From the NCBI GenBank assembly GCA_937976305.1, contig CALJSB010000149.1, forward strand, positions 1-38,096: a stretch of 38,096 nucleotides of DNA. The letters are read 5' to 3'. Numbering within the stretch: position 1 is the stretch's first letter; every line of letters starts with the position of its first letter. Made by a program: the position numbers and the translations under genes. This document shows positions 6,588 through 13,431 of this stretch, piece after piece. The notes below the pieces were generated by a model. The model was not told where the DNA came from and made no database searches. It worked only from the letters and a program-made list of their open reading frames with translations. Source of the stretch: an uncultured Acidimicrobiales bacterium (GTDB lineage: Bacteria; Actinomycetota; Acidimicrobiia; Acidimicrobiales; SZUA-35).

Positions 6588-7349
6588 GTGGATAAGCTCC
6601 GAGTCATCGCCTACATCCGAGTGTCAACCGACGGCCAGGCCGACGGCTTCGGTCCAGACGTCCAACGCTCGCTCATTGAGGGTTGGGTCAAAGCTACGCC
6701 GGGCGCGACCATCGTGCAGTGGTGCGAAGACCTCGGTGTCTCCGGCTCTGTCGATGCTCTCGATCGCGACGGGCTCTCCTGTGTGCTCGACTCGCTGGCA
6801 GATGGCCAGGCCGACGCAGTGGTCATGTCCGACCTCGATCGTCTTGGTCGACGCCTGGCCGTGTCCGAGGCAGCTCTCGGACTCATCCGCAAAGCAGGCG
6901 GTCGATGCTTCACCGTCAACAACGGCGAGGTCGGAGAAGACGACGAAGACGAGACCCGCATCCTCATCCGGCAGGTTCTGTCAGCTATCAACGAGTTCGA
7001 GGCTCGCAAGATCGTCAAGAGGATGCAACGGGGGCGCGCAGCGAAAGCCAGCGCCGGGGGCTTCGCCTACGGCTCGCCGGCCTTTGGCAAGCGGTCTGAG
7101 GACGGCGAACTCGTCGACGACGCTGATCAGGCAGCCGTGCTCGACCGGATGACAGCAATGCACGCTGGTGGTTTCAGCTACCGCAGAATCGCCTCGACGC
7201 TCAACGACGAGGGCGTCCCCACAAAGCGAGGCGGCCGGTGGCACCCCTCAACGGTGTCTCGGGCACTCGACCCTGAGGCGGCAAAGGCCAACCGTTTACG
7301 GGTCGCCAAAGCTCGAGCTCGTACAAGCACCTCGAGCATGGCGAGATAG
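6588..7349 (+). CDS. Small serine recombinase (resolvase/invertase family)
   Basis: The protein has 253 residues from GTG 6588. The N-terminal catalytic domain shows YIRVSTDGQ with the nucleophile Ser13 and Arg11. It continues with a segment ending LDRLGRRL near residue 90, the usual SDLDRLGR motif of serine recombinases. The C-terminal part (about 145-235) has GFAYGSPAFGK and GGFSYRRIASTLNDEGVPTKRGGRWHPSTVSRAL, which is the start of the Recombinase domain with a helix-turn-helix. It lacks the long zinc-ribbon/coiled-coil tail of large serine integrases. It is therefore closer to resolvases or short IS607/phage-type recombinases and could resolve, invert or excise DNA. It is the only recombinase gene visible in the element. 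Confidence 0.9.
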   Translation: MDKLRVIAYIRVSTDGQADGFGPDVQRSLIEGWVKATPGATIVQWCEDLGVSGSVDALDRDGLSCVLDSLADGQADAVVMSDLDRLGRRLAVSEAALGLIRKAGGRCFTVNNGEVGEDDEDETRILIRQVLSAINEFEARKIVKRMQRGRAAKASAGGFAYGSPAFGKRSEDGELVDDADQAAVLDRMTAMHAGGFSYRRIASTLNDEGVPTKRGGRWHPSTVSRALDPEAAKANRLRVAKARARTSTSSMAR

Positions 7350-7400
7350 AAACGCCCAGCAGCTCGTCGCTTCCGAACGTCGCTATCCCGCAATCTCTCC

Positions 7401-7751
7401 GTGCCAACAGTGGGCTATCGTGACGTCGTGGACACAGTCGCTCAACGTCTTCAAGATGCGTCATGGCCCAATGGTGTTCGGGCCTGTGCTTACCGTGCTT
7501 TCGCTGATCCCTCGCTCGGCGAGGTGATTGATGTTGTACTGATCCTTGAGTCTGATGAGTGGACCGATGACACCTACGACCTTTGCGAGCGCGGTTCGCA
7601 GATCGCTGAGTCTGCCCTGGCCGACATCGCCGAATACGACGATGTCATGACCTCATGCCGAACTCGTGAGGAGCACGCACAATTCGCCCCTCAAGAAGAG
7701 GGCCTGTGGACCGAGATAGACGCCGGTGCTTGCTCAACGCTTCCTGGCTGA
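7401..7751 (+). CDS. Acidic protein paired with a HEPN gene, possible antitoxin
   Basis: The protein has 116 residues and is strongly acidic (DVVLILESDEWTDDTYDLCERG). Starts GTG 7401 or GTG 7428 are both possible, and no Shine-Dalgarno is obvious. Its last 26 bases overlap the start of the HEPN gene. In HEPN toxin-antitoxin cassettes the partner is usually a minimal nucleotidyltransferase (MNT), but the hallmark GSX10DXD motif is not seen here. The beta-alpha pattern around VDVVLILESDEW is only loosely similar. Its antitoxin role is inferred from position, small size and charge. Confidence 0.6.
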   Translation: MPTVGYRDVVDTVAQRLQDASWPNGVRACAYRAFADPSLGEVIDVVLILESDEWTDDTYDLCERGSQIAESALADIAEYDDVMTSCRTREEHAQFAPQEEGLWTEIDAGACSTLPG

Positions 7752-8269
7752 CGCCCGCCAGATCGTCTCAGAAGGTTCGCTCGCGCGGCAAGTGGCACCT
7801 CGAGTCGTCTCTATCTGCTACTACGCGACCTTCCACAAGTGCTCAGAAGCGGCGGTAGATCTTCTCGTTGGCCCGCACGCCCACTCGCAACTCCGTGCAC
7901 GACGATCGCTCACGCACAAGGGGATGTTCTCGAAGTCGAAAGCGTTCAGCGAGTCGATCGACATAGATAGTGGCGATGCCAAAAAGGTCGAGGGCTTTCT
8001 GAAGCAGCACAAGTGGTGCTCGAGCTTTCCTGGCGAAGATGAGCAGATAGTTGGGCGGGCGCTGAGGGGGGGGCTACAAGGAGCGAATCGAAGCGGACTA
8101 TCGCGGCCATCGGAGCTTTGCGTGGGCTGACATGAACACGTCACTCCAGCGAACGGAGAATGCGTTCGAGGCCATCGACCGGATGGTGGCTTCACGACAC
8201 CATCCCTTCATCGACTTCCTATCGATCGGGCTATGGCCGAAGTCAGCCGAGGACGATTCCTCGCTATAG
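7726..8269 (+). pseudogene. HEPN-domain protein, frameshifted in a run of eight Gs
   Basis: The first part (7726-8073) reads LAQRFLADARQIVSEGS.. and RVVSICYYATFHKCSEAAVDLLVG, followed by SLTHKGMFSKSKAF. This is the UPF0332/HEPN pattern with its YYA-F helix and a conserved His. HEPN proteins are helical and often RNases in toxin-antitoxin or anti-phage systems. At 8066-8073 eight Gs occur in a row. As written, the frame runs off into a 20-residue nonsense tail ending at 8130. Removing one G continues in a sensible frame (GGYKERIEADYRGHRSFAWA..) to TAG at 8267-8269, giving about 180 residues. It may be a disabled toxin, a phase-variable switch, or a sequencing error. Confidence 0.75.
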
Positions 8270-8274
8270 ATCGT

Positions 8275-8463
8275 TCAGGCAAGGGCGCCGTCGTCGAGCC
8301 GAGCTCGGATCTCGGCGAGCACGAGGTTCGAGCCCTCGAGGATCTTCTCGCTTCGAGCGTTCATCAAGTCGGCTTGCTCGATCAGCTTGTTGATGACGTC
8401 GACGCACTGGCTCAGCTCCGCGATGAGTTCGGCTTCGGTGGGTTGGGTGTCGGTGATTGCCAT
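8275..8463 (-). CDS. Small coiled-coil protein at the right end of the element
   Basis: The protein has 62 residues from ATG at 8463, with a well-placed AAAGGA eight to nine bases upstream. Heptad-like spacing of hydrophobic residues (LIAELSQCVDVINKLIEQADLMN.. ILEGSNLVLAEIRARL) predicts one long amphipathic helix, probably a coiled coil. Its 3' end faces the HEPN gene with a five-base gap. It is the last gene before the tRNA-Ala remnant. Its position suggests an accessory of integration, excision or the HEPN cassette, but no family is recognised. Confidence 0.65.
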   Translation of the reverse strand: MAITDTQPTEAELIAELSQCVDVINKLIEQADLMNARSEKILEGSNLVLAEIRARLDDGALA

Positions 8464-8501
8464 GGTGGGTTCCTTTGTGTGTGACTGTGGTTGTCGCGGC
8501 C

Positions 8502-8522
8502 TTGACCGCGGATTGACCGCGG
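8502..8522. repeat. Tandem repeat TTGACCGCGG x2
   Basis: TTGACCGCGG occurs at 8502-8511 and again at 8513-8522, an 11-base tandem period about one helical turn apart. It lies 39 bases upstream of the minus-strand 62-residue gene. It could be a regulator-binding site or an arm site near the attachment end. Confidence 0.5.
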
Positions 8523-8546
8523 GAAGTCAGCGAGAGCCTGGAAAGT

Positions 8547-8565
8547 GTTGCGAAACGTCCGCAAC
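8547..8565. repeat. Inverted repeat GTTGCG / CGCAAC
   Basis: GTTGCG (8547-8552), seven bases, CGCAAC (8560-8565). It shares the GTTGC/GCAAC core with the palindrome in the recombinase promoter at 6555-6574. The same regulator, or the recombinase, may recognise both places. This is a sequence observation with no functional proof. Confidence 0.4.
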
Positions 8566-8636
8566 GAATGAGAGGCGTTTGCCCTGGTCAGCGCCCTATT
8601 CATCGCCGTCGCCCCTGGTCAGCGAGTCGGGGTCAT

Positions 8637-8704
<68 letters not shown>

Positions 8705-8809
8705 AGACCCCTGGTCAGCGGCCTCACGGTCGGATCGGGGGTTTCGTCGTTTTGGTCGCCCGTCATCGCACGGGTACTTGTCGGAGGTCACCCGATCACG
8801 CACGAGGCG

Positions 8810-9340
8810 ATGGCTCGGGCGAGGATGGAGCTCATGGCCGCCAACGAGTCCACGACAGCGCTGACATCGTCGGCGCTGCACCCCGACGACCTGCTGTCAG
8901 CCGACTCGCCCTTCGACGACTTGACGATCGTCTTCCTACGCCACCGAGGCTGCCTCTTCACCCGGGAGTGGATGCAGGAACTGCGCAACGCCCTCCAAAC
9001 AGGCAGCGTCACCCGCGTGATCTTGGTGCACCAGGGCAGTGTCGAAGAGTTCGATCGCACCTTGCGTCCACTGTGGCCCGATGCCGAGGCCGTGAGCGAC
9101 CCGGGCGCGGAGCTGTATGCCGCGTGGTCGGTGCAGCGCGGCGGATTCCGAGAGATGTTCGGGCTGGGTTCGTGGCGGGCTGGGATTCCGGCGTTCTTGC
9201 GGGGCAATCGCATTGGATGGAAGGGCAAGGCCGACGGGTGGACCCTGCCGACCATCGTGCGAGTCCAAAACGGCAAGGTCGTGTGGGAGCACCAAGGAAC
9301 CCACGCCGGCGACCATCCAGATCTGTGTGAGCTCCGCTGA
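8810..9340 (+). CDS. AhpC/TSA_2 peroxiredoxin-like redox protein
   Basis: The protein has 176 residues if started at ATG 8810 (8825 and 8834 are alternatives). The motif IVFLRHRGCLFTREW puts the active Cys at residue 48 in a thioredoxin fold. The second position of the CxxC that many relatives carry is Thr51. The pattern DPGAELYAAW and the final GDHPDL fit the AhpC/TSA_2 (SelL-related) family of thiol oxidoreductases. These probably reduce peroxides or disulfides in the cytoplasm, and this member may act with one catalytic Cys. It is the first chromosomal gene right of the element and was probably the neighbour of tRNA-Ala before insertion. Confidence 0.75.
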   Translation: MARARMELMAANESTTALTSSALHPDDLLSADSPFDDLTIVFLRHRGCLFTREWMQELRNALQTGSVTRVILVHQGSVEEFDRTLRPLWPDAEAVSDPGAELYAAWSVQRGGFREMFGLGSWRAGIPAFLRGNRIGWKGKADGWTLPTIVRVQNGKVVWEHQGTHAGDHPDLCELR

Positions 9341-9384
9341 CGCGTTTCACGCGATCTCGAACCGGATACTCCCAGACTCCAGAC

Positions 9385-9825
9385 CTACGGTCTGTGCCGC
9401 CACGCCTTCACGACGATCGAGATCTGAAGGACTGCGGCCGCAGTGATGGTCAGCGCACCGCCAATTCCCTGGAAGGCGGACTCCCGCCAGGAAGCAACTG
9501 ACCAAGCAACATCAATGATTGCGAGGATCCCGCCGCTGACCAACAGCATTCGCCGGTTCCCCCGTAGGGTCCCGAGCAACTGGAAGACCAGAAGGGCAGC
9601 ACCCAGAACGAAGATGGCAAGCAACAACAACAAGAATTGAGGACCTTCAATCCCTTGGCCGCCATCGAACCATCGATCGAGGTTGGCCGAGAGCCAGATC
9701 AGGAACCCGAAAAAAATGACCAGTGGGATGGCTTTGAGCACCGACACCACGATCGCAATGGTCTTGAGGTCCCGAGGGAACGTGGTGGCTCCAGGGGAGC
9801 CAGCTTGGTTCGCGACATCGCTCAT
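9385..9825 (-). CDS. Four-helix integral membrane protein, unknown function
   Basis: The protein has 146 residues from ATG 9825. Four hydrophobic segments lie at about residues 23-46, 62-84, 94-111 and 122-140, with a polar N-terminus (MSDVANQAGSPGATTFPRDLK) and a basic C-terminus (AWRHRP). No catalytic motif is seen. It is convergent with the redox gene; a short inverted repeat CAGACC-TAC-GGTCTG (9380-9394) spans its end and could stop transcription. Confidence 0.75.
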   Translation of the reverse strand: MSDVANQAGSPGATTFPRDLKTIAIVVSVLKAIPLVIFFGFLIWLSANLDRWFDGGQGIEGPQFLLLLLAIFVLGAALLVFQLLGTLRGNRRMLLVSGGILAIIDVAWSVASWRESAFQGIGGALTITAAAVLQISIVVKAWRHRP

Positions 9826-9876
9826 ATCGGCGCGACATTAGGGGCTCGGTTTTTCGTACGTACTGACGGTTGGCGT

Positions 9877-9882
9877 CACAAT
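9877..9882 (+). promoter_or_regulatory. Probable -10 box of a leaderless transcript
   Basis: CACAAT ends seven bases before ATG 9890. The same spacing occurs at 6575 and 19417. It favours ATG 9890 over ATG 9881 as the start of the flavin reductase gene. No convincing -35 is visible. Confidence 0.4.
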
Positions 9883-9889
9883 GCAGGTG

Positions 9890-10504
9890 ATGACGTCAGA
9901 CAACAAAACTCGCTTTGCCGTTTCGGATCTGCGTGGGGCCGATCCCTACAAGCTGGCCACGGGCCTGATCGTGCCGCGGCCGATCGGATGGATCGGCACC
10001 GTTTCGGCAGCGGGCGACGCCAATCTTGCTCCCTATTCGTTCTTCAACTGCGTGAGCGGGACACCGCCAACCTTCGTGTTTGCCCCCGCACGTTCGATGC
10101 GTCGCGACACGCTCGACAACGTCACTGAAGTCGGTGAATTCACGATCAACATCGTGACCGCCGAAGTCGTCGAGGCGATGAACGCCACGGCAGCATCATT
10201 CGAGGCTGGAGTCGACGAGTTCGAAGCCGCTGGCCTCACACAAGTCGCGTCGACGCTCATTCGCCCGCCCATGGTGGGGGAGTGCAAGGCCAACATCGAA
10301 TGCGTCGTCACCGACATCGTCGAGATCGGTGATCCCGAGCGCGGCAACGGCCTGGTGATCGGCGAAGCGGTTGCGTTCCATGTTGATGAAGCTCTGCTCG
10401 ACGGCACGAGGGTCGATCAAGCTGAGCTGAAGGCCATCGGCAGACACGCTGGCAACACCTACAGCAACGCCACCGATCTCTTCGACATCGAGCGGCCCGC
10501 CTAA
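9890..10504 (+). CDS. Flavin reductase-family protein (FMN-binding split barrel)
   Basis: The protein has 204 residues. The sequence DPYKLATGLIVPRPIGWIGTVSAAGDANLAPYSFFNCVSGTPPTFVFAP is typical of the flavin reductase/DIM6-NTAB family. These proteins bind FMN and use NAD(P)H to supply reduced flavin or act as small oxidoreductases. The C-terminus has IGRHAGNTYS, also common in this family. ATG 9881 would add three residues; 9890 is preferred because of the -10 box spacing. The gene's stop overlaps that of the convergent sortase gene by four bases. The partner oxygenase is not evident nearby. Confidence 0.85.
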   Translation: MTSDNKTRFAVSDLRGADPYKLATGLIVPRPIGWIGTVSAAGDANLAPYSFFNCVSGTPPTFVFAPARSMRRDTLDNVTEVGEFTINIVTAEVVEAMNATAASFEAGVDEFEAAGLTQVASTLIRPPMVGECKANIECVVTDIVEIGDPERGNGLVIGEAVAFHVDEALLDGTRVDQAELKAIGRHAGNTYSNATDLFDIERPA

Positions 10505-11205
10505 GTCTGCGAGACCGGGGTGGCGAACACCACAAAGTTGGCCTCGTAGCTGCGCTCCCGCTCATCGAAGACGCCGCCGCAGGTGACAAGACGAAGCGTC
10601 GGCTCATCGGTCTGTCCGTAGACCCGGTCGGTGGGGAAGTCGTCTTTGTCGTAGAGGTCGACCTCGGTGACTTCAAACTCACTCTCACCGCCGTGTGCGT
10701 CGACCACCACGATGTGATCGCCTGCTTGCAGTTCAGACAGGCGGAAGAAGACTGCTGGGCCGATGTAACTATCGACGTGGCCGACGATGACGGTCGGGCC
10801 ATCTTGGTTGGCTGTTGCCCCACCAGCCCACCAGCCGGCCTCGGCAAAGTCTGTCGGCGTCTCGAGTGACCCGTCGTCGTGGAGACCAAGATCGATGATC
10901 TCTGCCTCGACGCCGATCGTTGGGATCTCGATGCGGCGAGGCGGTGATGCCACAGGCGTGGCATCACCGCTTTCACCATCTGCGGTCGCCGAGGGTGTCG
11001 AAGGAGTCTCTACCGGAGCGGAGACCCCTTCCTTGAATTCAAAGCTCGGCAACGACGTTTCGACTGTCGACGGCGGGCCCGGAGCGTCACTCGCGACGGT
11101 CTGACCGTCAGGTGAAGAGCCCAGAGCCTCGTCGACAGCACAAGCCCCGGAAGTTCCCGCCACGACGGCAAGCGCCATGACAAAGAGAGTCCGGGAACGA
11201 ATCAC
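10501..11205 (-). CDS. Class E/F-type sortase
   Basis: The protein has about 234 residues from GTG 11205, which overlaps the upstream stop as GTGA. A hydrophobic N-terminus (TLFVMALAVVAGTSGAC) acts as a signal or lipoprotein anchor. A low-complexity Ser/Pro/Thr linker follows. The sortase domain begins at RRIEIPTIGVEAEI. The catalytic His is in VIVGHVDS and the catalytic Cys in RLVTCGGVFD. The third residue, Arg, is probably in the following RERSYEANFVVFA. Sortases cut a sorting signal and join surface proteins to the cell wall. The coupled upstream CHRD protein ends in a membrane helix plus Arg residues and is the obvious candidate substrate, though it has no LPxTG. Confidence 0.85.
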   Translation of the reverse strand: MIRSRTLFVMALAVVAGTSGACAVDEALGSSPDGQTVASDAPGPPSTVETSLPSFEFKEGVSAPVETPSTPSATADGESGDATPVASPPRRIEIPTIGVEAEIIDLGLHDDGSLETPTDFAEAGWWAGGATANQDGPTVIVGHVDSYIGPAVFFRLSELQAGDHIVVVDAHGGESEFEVTEVDLYDKDDFPTDRVYGQTDEPTLRLVTCGGVFDERERSYEANFVVFATPVSQT

Positions 11206-11960
11206 CGAAGTGAACGCTGGCGGTTCACAACAAGGACAGTGCCACCGAGGATGACAGCGGCCCCGAGGGCAAACGGAACCGTCGAACTCGTTGATGACGT
11301 TGACGTGCCACCGCCACCGGCCGCAACTCCACCAGCCGGGGTTGATGCTGCCTGCACGAGCGTTGCGCACCCGATGGGCATGGTCGCTTCGAGGGGCAGA
11401 TCGTCGCTCAAGGGGCTCCTGGCATCGCCGTCGTACTCGCCGCTGCCATCAGCATCGAAGCCATGGACGACGAAGAACAGATCACCCAAGCCGGCAGCGG
11501 TTTCTTCAGTGAGTTCGAACGAGCGGGTGTAGGTGTAGCTCCCGCCCGAGCCGACCGGGAAGGAATCGATCTGAAGGGCGTAGGCCTCCGAGGTGTCGCC
11601 GTCAGTGGTGAGCGACACCTTGACCGTTCCGTAATTGGGAACACCCTCGACCGTATTCACGATGCCGTCGCCGTCAGCGTCGAGATCAGTGCCCGAAGGA
11701 CACGAACCGGTGACGCCGAACTCACCGTGAAGGTGCTGGGCGTGAACGAAGTCGCTCACTCCGGAGACGTTGATCGTGATGTCGGCTGTTGTCCCGTTGA
11801 GCGAGATCGAGATGTCACCACTCGCTCCCGAGTCGTTCATCGGAGCCAGCGTGCCGCTGTAACTCTCCTCGTCTTGGGCGGCTGCTGGTGCGCCCGTGAG
11901 TGCGAGGAACAGGCCTGCCGCTGCAAGTATTCGCCCAAGTGGGCGCGTAAAGCTTCTCAT
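11202..11960 (-). CDS. Secreted CHRD-domain surface protein with C-terminal anchor
   Basis: The protein has 252 residues from ATG 11960, with a strong GGAGGG ribosome-binding site eight bases upstream; the longer frame is discarded. A signal peptide (RILAAAGLFLALTGAPAAAQ) is cut near residue 28. The body is a CHRD domain (ESYSGTLAPMNDSG.., HAQHLHGEFGVTGSCPSG, LFFVVHGFDADGSGEYDG) with acidic, calcium-like loops (DLDADGDGIVN). A Gly/Ser/Thr linker leads to a membrane helix (PFALGAAVILGGTVLVV) and basic tail NRQRSLR. That is the layout of a sortase substrate, but the usual LPxTG is absent; TSSTVPFALG is the place to look for a variant signal. It is co-transcribed with the sortase. Confidence 0.85.
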   Translation of the reverse strand: MRSFTRPLGRILAAAGLFLALTGAPAAAQDEESYSGTLAPMNDSGASGDISISLNGTTADITINVSGVSDFVHAQHLHGEFGVTGSCPSGTDLDADGDGIVNTVEGVPNYGTVKVSLTTDGDTSEAYALQIDSFPVGSGGSYTYTRSFELTEETAAGLGDLFFVVHGFDADGSGEYDGDARSPLSDDLPLEATMPIGCATLVQAASTPAGGVAAGGGGTSTSSTSSTVPFALGAAVILGGTVLVVNRQRSLR

Positions 11961-12124
11961 AACGTTTCCCTCCGTTGTGTGAGCTGCCGAGCCTTGTGCG
12001 GGTTGCACATATGCGAATCGGGGATCCGATCGAGGCAGCTGCTGACACGCTAGTCGGCCGCGAATGCAGATGCCACGCTCTCGCCGGCTCAACTGCCGTC
12101 TTGCGCCGCCGATTGAGCTTCTGA

Positions 12125-13411
12125 ATGATCTATGTGCTCGATACGTCGGTCCTTTTGGCTGACCCCAGTGCCCTCTTCCGGTTCGAGGAGCACGACGTTG
12201 TGCTTCCACTCATCGTGCTCACTGAGCTCGAGGCCAAGCGCGGTCACCCCGAGCTTGGCTGGGCCGCTCGCGAAACCCTCCGAGCCCTCGAAGCAATGCG
12301 GGAAGAACACGGCAGCTTGCTTGAGCCCATGGCGATCAATGATCAGGGCGGCACCATTCGAGTTGAGCTCAACCACAACGACATGGGAACGCTGCCTGAG
12401 GCGTTTCGGGTTGCCTCGAACGACCACCGGATTCTCTCCGTTGCCCACCACCTGCATGTGGGTCAGGATGACACGCCGCCGGCGGAGGTCGTGCTGGTCT
12501 CAAAGGATCTTCCGCTGCGACTCAAGGCGGGAGTCGTCGGCATCGACGCCGTCGAGTTTCGAGACACTGAAGTCACCGACGACAACTGGACCGGCATCGT
12601 CGAACTCGAAGTTCCTAGCGATCTCGTCGACGAGCTCTACGAAGAGCGAGTGGTCGATGTGACCGAGGCCGAGAACCTTCCCTGCAACACCGGTGTGGTG
12701 CTCCAGCACGGGTCACAGTCCGGCTTGGGACGGGTGAAGTCGGACAAGATGGTCCACCTCATCAGAACAGAGCAGCGGCTCTTCGACGTACGCCCTCGAT
12801 CCAGCGAACAGCACATCGCAATGGACCTGCTGGCGGATCCGACGGTTGGCATCGTCAGCCTCGGAGGTCGAGCGGGAACCGGCAAGAGCGTGATGGCGAT
12901 CGCCGCCGCGCTCGACGCTGTGCTCGAGCGCAAGACGCACCAGCGGGCCATCGTCTTCCGGCCCCTGTATGCGGTCGGTGGCCAAGATCTCGGCTTCCTG
13001 CCAGGCACCGAAGAAGAGAAGATGTCGCCCTGGGGCGCAGCTGTCATCGACGCCTTGTCGGCCATTGCCGGACCAAACGTGGTCGAAGAGGTGCTCGCAC
13101 GAAATCTCATCGATGTGCAACCGCTCACCCACATTCGAGGGCGTTCGCTCACCGAATCGTTCGTGATCATCGATGAGGCGCAGAACCTCGAACGAAACGT
13201 GCTGCTCACGGCCCTCACCAGGATCGGTGAGGGTTCGAAGGTCGTGCTTACCCACGATGTGGCCCAGCGAGACAATCTGCGAGTGGGTCGAAACGACGGC
13301 ATCGGCTCGGTGGTCGACAACTTGCGGGGCCACCCGCTCTTTGGTCACGTCACCCTCAGCCGATCGGAACGCAGTGAGATTGCGGCTCTTGTCGCGAGCA
13401 TCACCGGCTGA
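12125..13411 (+). CDS. PhoH-family ATPase fused to a PIN nuclease domain (PhoH2 type)
   Basis: The protein has 428 residues. Residues 1-135 are a PIN RNase domain with acidic residues D6 (LDTSVL), E34, D100 and D128 (VSKDLPLR). Residues 220-428 are a PhoH ATPase with Walker A GGRAGTGKS (247-255) and a DEAQ-type Walker B near 352 (VIIDEAQNLE). In mycobacteria PhoH2 acts as an RNA helicase with RNase activity, and this fusion has the same order. It is probably cytoplasmic and involved in RNA decay. There is no Shine-Dalgarno before ATG 12125. The gene is monocistronic, divergent from the CHRD gene and convergent with dinB. Confidence 0.9.
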   Translation: MIYVLDTSVLLADPSALFRFEEHDVVLPLIVLTELEAKRGHPELGWAARETLRALEAMREEHGSLLEPMAINDQGGTIRVELNHNDMGTLPEAFRVASNDHRILSVAHHLHVGQDDTPPAEVVLVSKDLPLRLKAGVVGIDAVEFRDTEVTDDNWTGIVELEVPSDLVDELYEERVVDVTEAENLPCNTGVVLQHGSQSGLGRVKSDKMVHLIRTEQRLFDVRPRSSEQHIAMDLLADPTVGIVSLGGRAGTGKSVMAIAAALDAVLERKTHQRAIVFRPLYAVGGQDLGFLPGTEEEKMSPWGAAVIDALSAIAGPNVVEEVLARNLIDVQPLTHIRGRSLTESFVIIDEAQNLERNVLLTALTRIGEGSKVVLTHDVAQRDNLRVGRNDGIGSVVDNLRGHPLFGHVTLSRSERSEIAALVASITG

Positions 13412-13431
13412 CGCTCGATACGTCTGGGTCA

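Noticed and set aside
8412-8603. 63-residue minus-strand frame near the attachment site
   Set aside because: It overlaps the better-supported 62-residue gene in another frame and the tandem repeats, with no family or ribosome-binding site.
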